NCBI GenBank assembly: GCA_965153455.1
Contig: OZ234494.1
Coordinates: forward strand, 4,898,001-4,962,000
Direction of reading: 5' to 3'
DNA length: 64,000 nt
DNA from: Sphagnum compactum
Lineage: Eukaryota; Bryophyta; Sphagnopsida; Sphagnales
Shown here: piece by piece, positions 47,201-59,148 of the stretch
How positions within the stretch are numbered: position 1 is the first letter of the stretch
Layout of the letters: each line of letters starts with the position of its first letter
Notes under the pieces: model-generated
Told to the model about the DNA's origin: nothing
Databases searched by the model: none
Seen by the model: the letters and a program-made list of their open reading frames with translations, nothing else
Program-made: the position numbers and the translations under genes

Positions 47201-50118
47201 TCCTCATGCATATCATTTGCCCTTTCCCTTTTTCCCTAGTTTTTTTATTCTTCTTTTATTGAATCAACTTCATTTTCACAACCATCATCTTGAATTTTGG
47301 AGGGAGAAGAAAAAAACAAAATGCAATATGCATATGTAGAGGGACTTGTGTATTGTGTTCATTGTTCATTATTCATCCTCCCACAACAGATTAAGGTTTG
47401 TAATAGAATGAAGGTATTACACTTGCCTAGGTCATTAAAAATTATGGTTTTGTATAAAATCGAGGGTATCAATAATTTTTATTTACTCTTACATGGTGAA
47501 AAAAAAAACACAACATAATGTAAATGGGTTAAATCACAATTAAAGGAGCCACCCAAGTGAGTGGACACTCCTTAAAACTGCATTTTTGTATGTTTAAAAT
47601 ATCACAAGGGTGCTTAATAGTTTGGATCGTCATAAATTTTTTTGGAATATTTTTCATTAATTGCAAAGTTTAAAGCTTGACAAAAATAAAAAGAGCGTTT
47701 GCATGTTCAAATTTGAAAAGCACTCAAACCTCGAGAGTGGACAGTCCTTGTTTTTTTTCAAATGTATTTTTTTTCTACCAAATGTGCACCATTCCTTTTG
47801 AAAATTGGAGAGGATTTTAACATTGATGATGAGAGGGCAAAATGACTTGAATTGATGAAAATTATTTTTATAACCCATTTGAGCACATTTGGTTCAAAAG
47901 TGCTTTTGACCTTGAAAATTATAGATTTTGAAAATGTGGCTTTAATAAAAGTTGTTCAATGTGATAGAGGGCATGGATGCATAATATACATGATATAAAA
48001 TCAATTTGTAATCAAAATGTATTTATATCTAAAATGAATTGTTCAATGGGGTATCCAAAATATAAACTTTTAAGTTATAAACCAATGCAGGAATGACACG
48101 TGTCATATGTAATCCTTGAAAAAAAACTTTTACCTTGGCGCCCTTGGCTCCTTTGATCGTGATATCACCCAAATGTATTTGATAAATATACATGCACAAA
48201 CATTGAGCAATTGCTAATGTAAGTCCCCAAGATATGCCCAATGCATAGGATAAGTGTAGGTGTAAAAGGCTGGGTGTGAATATATATTATGATTTATGGC
48301 TTCGACATTGGTGTTTATGTATATAACTTAAGTCCATGAAAAAAATGTTGTTTATGAAAAAAACATTCTCCCATATTTTCACAAGAGAATATTTTTTGCA
48401 AACTCTTTTTTTGAAATTTTGTAAATTTTTGAAAATTTTAGGATCCAAGTGCAAAGGCATTAAAATCACATAATTAGACAAAGCAATTTCACTTGCCCAC
48501 CAAAAATAAACCAATAGATTTTGTTTAGATCTCAAGTTTAAAAGTCAAAGGACACACACCTTTTTTCATGAACTCTTGGTGTCTCGGTTCATGATGGGGT
48601 ACCATGACTATGATTAAGGCAAAGAGCAAACTTAAACCTAAATCCAACTATGAAAAATGATAATAAAAAGCAATGCTAGAAAACATGCAAGAAAAGTACC
48701 CAAACAAAAGTGTATTTGAGAAATGCAAAGATTTGAAACATGAAACAAAAAAACAAGATTACAACATAAGATGTTTTAATACCTCAAATTAATGTTGAAC
48801 AAACTAAAGGTAATGGTGGGTTTAACATTTTAAATATCTACTTGGGGATTTAATTCAAAAGAAACTTCCATGGTAGCTTCCTCAAGGCCCAATGACCATG
48901 ATACCTTCTTCCCAATATTTAATATGGATGAAAAATGGAAGATGGTGGATAAATTTCATCCATTATGGACATGAAAATGGGTGATGATGGTTGATTAACC
49001 AATGTTGGTGATGGATATAACATGGTTATCATCATTGTGGATGGTGATGGATATATTATGCTAGTCATTAATTATGAGGTTGACTAATGTTGACAACGAT
49101 AAAGTTGGATGACAATGCATGAACTTCATCCATGAGCAACAAGTTAACCTTGATGCATTGTAACTTGTCATATAACTAATCGTAATTTGTTAGGTTGGTT
49201 GTTGGTCATTAGATTTGTCATCCATGACAATGGGATTCTTTCACCTAGCTTGAGTTAAGGTTCACACCATTTCCACTTGCTTTCTTTGGCAATGGTATTG
49301 AAAAGTGAGGTTATTCTTGAATCAAAATTCTTACTAAAGTTTTAATTCCAAGTGGGATTCCCCTAAGTTTTGACAAGTGGTATTGATGGTAAATCGTGAT
49401 TTAACAATGGAGCATGCTCCCTAGTTCCTTGTGATTGAGATTGTTGGCATCCAACCTTATAACTACCTTACAACCACCATACCAACATATTATGATGCTT
49501 TTGTTACCACTAATTATAATATTTGTAAAAGCCATACCACTCAAAGAATATATATTTTTCCATTCCCCAACATTTCAATGTTAGGAAAAAAGACTAGCCA
49601 AATCTAGTAAACGAATGCTCAAGAGGCAACTGAACAATAGGATAGCAAGAACCAATAGATAATTGAATTTTTTCTTTATTGAATTTAATGGTTAATAAAA
49701 CTTAAATTGTCGAATATTGTAAACAATTGATTGCAATAATTATCAACAAAAATGGATAGCTTAAAAATAGTTCTAATTGATTACGAACAATATACAAAGG
49801 CATAATTAACAGACAAAGAGGCTTTTGATTGCTATGTAATTTTGGTGAATATTGTAGCAAATTGTTTTCTCATTTGTGTGTGTGTGATGATATATGTGTA
49901 CGTGTGAAGTTGTGAGAGGAGGATCTGATAGCCTTGGTTATTGTGAAGGTAAAAGGGGGTGGTATTGAAGCTATTCAAGATGAACATGTTGTTACAAAAG
50001 TGATGGTAGGAATAGATCAAACTTTTAGCTCTTGAAAAGAAGTTTAACAAAAGGCTTTAAAATGATGTTGTTTAAGATACATGAATAGTTGTAGTACAAT
50101 ATTAAGATTAATGAAATC
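41277..50118. other. PP2C 3' flank, then long gene-poor AT-rich DNA
   Basis: 41.28-41.5 kb is probably the PP2C 3' UTR; no canonical AATAAA was seen close by. Beyond that no gene, RNA gene or transposon domain could be supported. Notable items are a G16 run at 44040-44055, repeated TTAACATT phrases around 43410-43495, and many A/T homopolymers. All open frames are short and low in complexity. Confidence 0.55.
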
Positions 50119-53100
50119 ATGTCCAAAGTTAAAGGGATGCCTCGGTTATTCTAACATGTGGTGTTTGGAATAATAGGAAAGGGGCAAGAACCTAATCGTG
50201 ATAAAATTTTTAGAAAAATTGTAAAAACTTTATTGCTAACATTTAGCGACAATGTTAGGGAACGATTCCTTCAATTAATCAACTTCATGGGAGAACCAAG
50301 AAGGAGAGTCAAGCGGGTCCAACCATGTGATAAGGAGTCACACGTGCCCCCTTAGACCACTACTTTTTTGTTGTTTTTTTGAAGAATTTTTGAAGAATTT
50401 TTTAAATACATCTTTCAAAAAAACTTTAAAAAAATTAAAAGTTTCTTGATACTGTTATGTTAATGTGTATATTAAAGAAAACCCAAAATATTTCATAATT
50501 AAAAAAAAAAATTATGCTTTTAATGTCAAAACTATTTCTAAACAATGGTTACAAGTCTTTAAAAGTGTAAATTACGTATTTTTTACTCATTAAATTGATT
50601 CCGAATTGATATGTACATAATGTATTTACATTATAATTTTATTCAAAAAATTCTATTTTTAATTTCTTATTATTTCTTACAATCCAAAATTCACAAAATT
50701 AAGTAGTGGTTACAATTGTTAATGACTACACCCAAGATGATTGTGTCAAATTTGGGTTTATATTATGTGGTTACTTTTTAAAAATGGGATAAACAAACAA
50801 AAAAATATAGTTATCTTGGGGCCATTTGTGCCAATAAACCAAAAACAAATATAATGAAAGATTTTATAGATATAGGTATGAAACTTGTATGTGGTTTTTC
50901 ATAATTGTTTTCTCATTGGGAATAATTTGTCGCAAAATGGTTTAAGCAAAGGGAACATCAAAATGCTCGAGATTAAATAGTTGTTGAGAACATGTATTAA
51001 TTTTTCTCAAGATCAATTAACTATTTCACTTGATAAAACTAACTAATTACTTAAGAAACATTGTGGGTATGGTTGGACATTGAAAGGATTTTTACTAACA
51101 CAAGAAATCAGCCTAAAAATGATGATTGGAATTGTTTTTTGACCAATTTAAAGCACTTTCATTAAGTATTCAAGAAATTATTTGAAGGAAGCTTCATGGT
51201 AGTATAACAATGTGGAATCTCAAACATCACATTTTTGACTATTGATGTATCCCAATTGACAAATGCAAAGAAATGGCTGATGGTACTTGTATGTTTTTTT
51301 ATTTTTGCTAGAATTGATCAAATATTAACAACTTCCCATTTCATTTGTATGAGTTATTGGATTGAATAATGGGAGCATATAGATTAGAAAAATATAGTTC
51401 AACAATAGCACCATTGGGAATATTGGTTGTTAATTTTTGCAAATAGTTCACATATCATGAACAATTTGAAATATCATAGATTATATGTCACAAAATGTTC
51501 AATGGTGATACAAATGTAGAAAATTTAAAAGAAATTATAACATTGGAACCAGTTAAAGAATTGTTCAAACAACGTTGCCATTATGGTTGGGCATGGGCTA
51601 ATTTCATACATACCTTGAGAAATAAATCAAACAAAGATTAGTGGAGTTGCCTTGTAGATCAATTCCATGAATTATGAAAAGTTCTACAATAATTGATTCT
51701 ATTAAACTTCATAGTGGAATTTTGGTGTGGAGATTAGAAAAGGCCATTATAATAATCTATATTGAGGAATGAAAAAACGTAGAAAATGGTTGCCAATTCT
51801 TTGTGTCTATTACCATTCAATAAGATTATCAATATTGTTATTAGATCAAACCATTATGTTCCTTAGGATGGATATTAATTTCTTGGATTAAACATTAATA
51901 AACTCCTATTAAAACATATGCCTTGTGACTTGGTATGTTATTGAGATAAACATAAATATTTGTAAAGGTATAATATTCATGGAAATAAAATTTACTATCC
52001 GCATGATGAATATTTGAAAAATGAACTATTATAGTTAACCTTAAAGACAAAAGGAAAGGGGTAGATGCAAGTTACAACTCACTTTTGTGTCCTTATCATA
52101 TCATGGACTTTTTTGCAAAGTGCATTCTATTCAAATGCCACAAACACATTATAAAATCATCAATTTGAAAAAATATTCATGAATAAAGATTGTCAATTTG
52201 AATAAAAATATTTATCAAGGGTGATATTCCATAAACATACACCAATAATATAGTAATGGATTTTTAAAGTGGACATATGGATTATAATCTGGGTTTTGCA
52301 TTAGCATTCAAATGCATTTTTTGTTATGATTTCATTTTAATATTATTTATAGGGATTTAATATATGATACATGATGGAAAAAGAAAAATGGATTGAAAAA
52401 AATTATAACAAAAACTTTAACTAACAAATAATTATGGACTTTTGAATGATTAGATTTGGACCTTATTTTCAAAAGTCCCAATGTTGGTCATTTTTTTGTT
52501 GGACTGATATTTTTTCCCCTACCATGTATAATAAAAAGTTTTCTAGATGGGCAACTTTTCATGTGGACTTTATTAATTGATTAATCACCACATAGGGCCC
52601 ACTCAACATTGATTTTTAATGTTTTTTTTGCCATTCTAGTGTTAATTTTTCCATTTAGATGGATTTTCGGGACTCTTATTGCTTTTGAGCCACCATAGTT
52701 TGCATCTATCCAAAGAATGGAAATGTAAGTAAGGGTGGAAGTAAGAAGTTGATTGAAGGTTTCATTTATTCTATTTATTTTATATCATACATCCTTGTGG
52801 ATTTATTGATCAATTACCAATGTATAAATCAAAAAAGAACAATGGGAATATCAACAAAATGTTTGTGTTAAGGGCTGAACATTCAATTTTTCAAAAATAT
52901 AAACAAGAAGTAACCAAATCCATTTAGTTTAACAACTATTATGATAATGTATATCAAGGACGGTATGAAAATTAGTAGAGTATGTTAGTGGTAAGAAGGG
53001 AAAATGAATGGTTGAAAGAAATCATAACTATTGAAAAAATAAATAAAAACTAAAATAAAGTAATTAGTATGGATGGACAATCGTTACATATTTACATACA

Positions 53101-54183
53101 CTAGAGAGATTCATTAGTTAGAGAAGGATGGATAGAATAATCTTGTTGAAAAATTCAAAAAATTGCCAATGAATGTACAAGAACTAATTTTGAAAAAATT
53201 ACATGGGGGCACCCAAGTGTGGCACCCAAGTGTGGTGTACACAACATATAACTTTAATGATTAATACAAACCAAATATAAATGGTGGCCACTATTGATAA
53301 CGTGTGTACTTATTTTAATGTCAATTAGAAAAAATGTTTGTTACACACCATAAAATAATTCTTATTGACATATGAAAGCTTTGTAAACCAAATATTAATG
53401 CTTTATTGAAAAATGAATTCCCTATGATGTGTTATGGGCACCCAAAATTGCCAGTGAAGCCAAAGTAGTGAAAAATAAAAGGTAATAAAAAAATCACCTT
53501 TCAATTTGTCCATTGTAGATATTAGCATTAATTTTATTGAATTCATATGAATAAGGTAGAAGGTTATTAATTGAACATAAAGGTTAATCAAGATAATAAA
53601 AAAAGTCCTCTTGAAAGCCTATGTTGGATAAAGATAAGGTTCCCGAGGAGGTGAATGTTTAGAAATACTTGAGGAATCAAAATGAATAATGATATAAAAA
53701 ACATAGAATTATTTGTCAAAAATCCAAAATATTATCATAAGTGGGGAGGATTAGGATTAATGAGTAAAGAATTTAAATACAACTAGTTGGAACCATTATT
53801 GGAAAAGACAATAATATTGGTAGTGCAAACAACAATTGAAGAAATAGATCAAATGGTGTTCCCCTCTTTGAAGGCAAGGATGAGCAATTACATTTTTTTG
53901 GTCCTTGAAAATTGATGATTAAAGGGATAATGTATACCAAATTGAATAGTGATGTGCAAATTAATTACATTTGTCTAAGTGTGTGGGGAATACCTATCTT
54001 GCTATGCGATCATTGCCAATGAAGTTGGCACATGGGGTGTTTGACACATTAGCGCGGGACATTCCCAAAGCTAACATTAGTTTGTCCATGTCTCAAGGAG
54101 AAGACATGGATTGGTAGATAGTTCCACCACCTATAATTGGAATTGATTATGTGCTTAACCAATCATGTGAAGGATCCACCTAA
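50119..54183 (+). pseudogene. chain of decayed coding fragments, unidentified element or gene
   Basis: On the plus strand several stretches read as coding-like protein broken by stops and frameshifts: 50119-50352 (one internal stop at 50152), 50806-51010, 51369-51692, 52859-53130, 53682-53915 and 54007-54183. Within fragments, long runs have balanced amino-acid composition with Trp, Cys, His and charged residues, unlike the Phe/Ile/Lys/Asn low-complexity translations around them. Examples are GWAWANFIHTLRNKSNKD at about 51590 and KLAHGVFDTLARDIPKAN at about 54020. All fragments share one strand and lie within 4.1 kb, which suggests one ancient element or gene family insertion. I saw no RT, integrase, transposase or helicase signature and do not identify it. 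Virus-derived or unknown-transposon origins remain open. Confidence 0.4.
53208..53233 (+). repeat. 13-bp perfect tandem duplication
   Basis: GGCACCCAAGTGT occurs twice without a spacer, inside the decayed coding tract. It looks like a simple slippage duplication. Confidence 0.9.
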
Positions 54184-56654
54184 GGAGTTTGATGCCATCC
54201 AAAAACTTAAAGGTAGAGGTCATTAAAATTGGGCTTTAAATGTACCTAGTTTGCAAACTTCATAATGAATTCACTATATAAATTTACAAAAGTGTGTAAC
54301 ATAAGTAAATAGAAGCCGTTCTTGAATTTGTGAATTATCTAGGCCACTCGTAGTTTTCAGTGCTAGTCAATTTGCAAGGATGTGATATGCAATTGAAGTG
54401 ACAATGGCATGTCAATAACAATTGTTTCAATGCACTATGCAATTTGGTTCACAAGGTTGTGTCTTTTATGGTTGTATGGCAAGTTTTGATATGTGATGTA
54501 GATTGATATGGCGATCAAACATGTTCGAAATTGGCAAACTACAAAGTCTCCCACACCTTATTTGGTAATATAGAAATATCTGGAGCTCTTGTTCAATTAC
54601 ATCTTACAATTTAGAGCTTGCAAGTTCGGAATATGATAATAATTAGAAGCATTGTTCCAATACAATTGTATGCTTGTTTTCTAGAGACACTGTAGCCTAT
54701 CTCCTACTTCTTCACAAGTGTTGCCAATTTGGGTTGGCAAATTGCAATTTGTCATTCATCTTGTTCTTTGGCAATATGGCTCTGGATTATCCAATGTTGG
54801 GTCCATGAGTCACTACTAGGGCTGCATAAAGCACCCTGCACAGAACACTCACCTAACTTCAAAGGAGTGGGTCAGTCATCTCATTCTCATCTGTCAAGAA
54901 ACAGCACTCAAATCTCTGGGGGAAAGTAATGCCCAAAATATGTAGCACACTGAAGCCAACATCATATTAAGGCTTGAGAGATTGCCCTTTTCCAATAGCA
55001 ACCATGTTTTGTTTGGAAGGCCCACCCATTGCCCAAATGTGAAACGCATAGTGCTACACAGAGTGCAAGTGATCTGCTTTGCCCTCATCATCAGGTTTCC
55101 CTAGCCCTTTCGATACAAACTACTTGTTTAGTTAGTACAGCTTCTCCTTTCTGAAAGGACGATCTTCCCCAACTCTAGGAAAGATACTACTATACAATGC
55201 TTATAGGCTGCCATCAATTGCCTACTTTGGAAACTGGTTCAGTAATATAGGATACCCAAAGATTTGATTTGATTTGATTTTTTCTTAGAGCAACGGTAAG
55301 GATGCCCCTACTTTAAAAGAAAAAAAGATACATAAAATAAGAGTATAGATGGAAGAAAAACTATCTAAGAGTTTAAGGGCCCTAAAATCTTTTAGGAAAG
55401 TTGTCTTTGAGTGGTTTCTCTTAGTGTATTTGTGTGATGGGATAGAGGATGGTGGCACTGACAAATCAGATTAGTTTGCTGTTAAGCTCGGGTGATCTCC
55501 AGGTGTTGGAAACATGGGTACCTTGAGATCTCCCTTAAGTTGTTAGTTCACACTTTCTCCAAAGACTTAGGAGAAAGGATCAGTTTGTTGAGTAATATAT
55601 GAAGCTAGGAAAGGGAAATCGACAAAGAAAAGTTCAATGATTTGAAATAGAACATGTATGGAGTGACTGAAACAGTTTTGTGGTCAGTACCAACCCTGAA
55701 TTCCTTCCTTTTGAGTGCCTGCAAACCATTCTGCCACATTTAGCATAGGATAGAGTACCTGGTCTCCTTCCAGACTCTTCTTTCCTGTCATCTGGTGCCA
55801 GTAACTTATCCCCAGCATTTTTGCCTGGTCTAGATACATACTGCATGCAGTTGTTCTCCAAGTTCTTATTATGTCTGCATCAACTTAAGTGTTTGAATGA
55901 TTCGATTGTTTAACCCCCTTGTGATTGAATCCAGATTAGTCCAGTGGGTGCCTCGGATTCTCAGCAGGGTGATAATAAAGTCTTACAGCAGTGAGTGGAA
56001 ATCAAACTTTTCCCACAAAAATTCTTTATTCATTTGAGTACTGCTAGCTGTTCCTAGGGGACCTCTATTCCATGTTTCTGGACAAATGAAAATTGAATCA
56101 AAAGAAGGCAAACAAGGGATTGGGATTTGGAATTCCTGTCTGTGTGACTCTACTAATCTGTTGCTTTAATCGTTTGCAGGTTTTTCAGCTTGGTTCACAC
56201 GTTCACACACACCTAGTTCTTCAACGAGAAACCTAGGTGTTAAAACGTTCAGCCCTACTTGCACCTTCCCTACAGCTTTATTAGCTCTATCAGGTAAGAA
56301 AGAAAGTGCAAGAAGAATGGGGGTACATACTACAGGCTGCTTTGCCAGTACTGCAGCAGCACACTTGGCTACCATGAGCGGATCCAGTGACAGAAACACG
56401 CATTATTGCCTGGCGTCACATACTTTTACACATACCTCCAAGCATTGTACCGCATCAGATCTGTCCTGGCCATATAATCAATAGTACCCAGCCCATGTGA
56501 TATGACCAGGATGCCCAATGAAGCAGGACTGTATTTCGAGAAAACTGCAGGCGAGAGTGTGAGGGGAAATTTCATTCATAACAACGTTTTCATATTGACA
56601 AAAGCAATCTCATGACATTTGCAACAGCTGATGAAATACAGCAATGACGAGTTT
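54184..56654. other. intergenic DNA, no gene recognised
   Basis: Composition becomes more balanced from about 54.7 to 56.6 kb, with short open frames on both strands (54894-55091 minus, 55634-55861 minus, 56166-56399 minus). No motif or splice structure ties them together. They could be remnants of an old gene. Confidence 0.45.
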
Positions 56655-56890
56655 TATTTGATTTTTGGCAAATTTTCGCCACTTGTCGACCCCTCAAAAA
56701 AAAAAACCCAATGCGAATCATACATAGGAAGGATTTTTGTGAAAAGAATTCGAGAATTTTGCCAGATTTCGAGGGAAAAGAAATTATGAAATGGCCCTAT
56801 TTAAACAATAAGTTGCAGCAGGCCCAAAGCTTCTTTACTCTCTGACCTGTAGACAAATTTGGATAATTCCTCTTGTGGACGATCACCAGA
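56655..56890 (-). repeat. dispersed repeat family R2, copy C (inverted)
   Basis: On the minus strand from 56890: ctggtgatcgtccacaagag, gaatta, ccaaatttg, then after a diverged middle cgaaatctggcaaaatt, a T run, GAGGGG and ggcgaaaatttgcc. It matches copy B best over the first 75 bp and again at the T/G homopolymer and gcgaaa blocks. The middle is poorly conserved. Confidence 0.5.
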
Positions 56891-57257
56891 GTAGGCTACA
56901 TAACAAAATTGAAGAAAAAGAGAAGATGCATCCAGAACTATTGCCTGATTTGTACACTTGGTAAAATATGAGCATTTGGCTTCCCCCAGGGTGGTGGGTA
57001 CATTGTGTTTTTGCCTCTCTGTGCAATGGATGTTGTCCGTTTGTGTCAATTATTAAAAAGAATTAAAATGGACCATTTGGTAAGTTAGGCCAAGGACAAA
57101 CTCTAAACAGTTGCCATACTTTGGTGCGAGGCTCAGTGCCATTGAGGAGAATGTGCATTCTAGCTATAAGAAACGATTTTATGAACTTTTTTGAATTTGT
57201 TTTGTTGCCTGAAATTGAATGCCTTTCAATGAAGGACATGTGATGCACTAATATTTA

Positions 57258-57327
57258 GATTGATCTCTTGATTGGAAAGATTGAGGTTCAAAAGAACCTC
57301 CATCTTTCCATTCAAAGGAATTCAATC
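57258..57327. repeat. near-perfect foldback hairpin
   Basis: TGGAAAGATTGAGGTTC (57273-57289) pairs with GAACCTCCATCTTTCCA (57294-57310) at 16 of 17 positions around an AAAA loop. Pairing extends outward with interruptions to GATTGA (57258-57263) and TCAATC (57322-57327). It could be a tiny MITE-like palindrome or a small-RNA-type hairpin. The 4-nt loop and short arms are atypical for a plant microRNA precursor. Confidence 0.85.
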
Positions 57328-57746
57328 ATTTTTACAATAACCAACCAGTTGCCAACTTTGCCAACTTGTGTAAAATAGCCCCTCAAAACTTTAAGCCCTC
57401 AAAACTTTAAGGGAGTTGAAAAATGGATGAGAATAGAACTAGTTGGAAAAGTTGAGAAAGTTGAAAAATGAATTAAAGTTGAAAAAGTTGAACCAAATGA
57501 AACTTGAGAAGTTGGGAAAATTGAACCATCCCATTGAAAAGCTCTTTCACAACTGTTTTCATTTTCATCCATTTATTAAATTGTTTCATGTTCAACTTTC
57601 TTAGATTCTCGGTTGTCTAATTATCTCATATTAAATTCCCTTGGTTCATTTCTTCATAATGCTTGGGAACTAATGTGCTTTATTCCAAGGAAAAAGGGGA
57701 GAAAACAAAGAAAGAAGTAACAAGAGGAGGAGGCAGAATAAGACAT

Positions 57747-57778
57747 GGTTCATAGTCTTAGTGGTTCATAGTCTTAGT
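57747..57778 (+). repeat. 16-bp perfect tandem duplication
   Basis: GGTTCATAGTCTTAGT is present twice back to back. Confidence 0.9.
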
Positions 57779-59148
57779 GGACAAGTGAAGAAGACTGCCC
57801 ATGAAAAGCGGAATATTAATTGTATTAGTTGAGCTATGACCCAAGCAAATCAACCTGGGCCCAAACATGAAAGGATGATGACCATTGGATGTCCCATAAA
57901 AAAGAATGCTACAAAACATGTGCGAGTGCAAACTTTTTGAAATGAAATCTTAAAACGATACAATTTGTTTGCCAATGAAGTGTTTGAAGGAGAGAAGACA
58001 CATGCAGGCCACTTTTAGTTTTGTCATATTTAACCCCCTCATCCCCTACCCTCCCTAAATTCCTTCCCCATAAAATAATTGTTCAAATGGGTTTGCCTGG
58101 ACCATGCTATGTATGAGTACGAGCAAGAGTAGTAACGAGGCTCCTACACACCTGCTTATTTGCAGCTCAGGGTCAGGTTTCCAGGGGTCTAATGCAGCAA
58201 ATATTACTTCCCTCCACAACATGAACCCGAACACTGATTGTTCATTTAATCAAAGCTACTGGGAAAATGTAGTGAAAATGTAGTCAAAAGCAGCTGTTAC
58301 AGAACTTGGGACGAACGCACCGAATGTAAAAACTTTTGTTTTCCATACAGCTTGTGGAGATTAACTTTCCCAAGATCAGCCTCGGCTACGGCATCTTTTA
58401 CATGTCCTTTTTTTCCCGTTGAAAATTAGACACCTGCTGTTGTCATCATGAGGGAGAGCGGCTCGTAGCTGAACTGACATCTCGTCTTAACAACAATTTT
58501 GCAGGCGTTGGAGTACGGACTTGGGGGACGATAGCAATCTTCATGTTCCTCGGGCAACGCTAAAGCTCTCCTTCACTAGGGGTCTCTTTCCATTAGGTTG
58601 TTGTGATCACAGTTACACAGAGAATGGGTTTCTGGTCGGCGTACAGCCGTGGACAAGTGATATCTGTGTCTTTGATGGTCTCCTGCGATATTCATAACGA
58701 CAGCTATTTGGAATATGGATCTGCAGAAGTAGAGGGTCCTTTGCTTCCACTGATGATTGTATAATCGGTATTTTCGGATATAAGCTTCTCCTTCGTCCCT
58801 TTCATCGGGCAGGTCGCGCAGGTTTCCGAGTCAGGAAGCTGCGTTTGTCAGCTAGACTGGATGTCTGGATGGGCGCTTAACCGCCAGGAACGTGTGTATG
58901 TATGTTAACCAGAGTTTTGCAACGCTTCATTTTTGAAAGGGCTGGTGAGAGAACTGGAGATAATGCCTGGGTGGGAAGTACAACGGGAGAAAAATGTCAG
59001 TAATATGTGACAGAGGTTTTCTTTCTAGCTGGGAACTTGAAATCAATTCCAAATAGGCAGCAGCAAATGGGAAAAGAGTGGCACGGGAGGAAGGCTTGAG
59101 TGTCGTGGAATTAGAGAAACAGACATCGAGTTCTTCGCGACGAGGAGA
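57779..59148 (+). other. upstream region of the BKI1/MAKR-like gene
   Basis: From about 58.3 kb the DNA becomes GC- and CpG-richer than the preceding AT-rich spacer, as expected for the promoter and 5' leader of the gene starting at 59149. A minus-strand open frame (58927-59316) overlaps the gene start antisense and is treated as a shadow. No defined TATA box or operator is claimed. Confidence 0.45.
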
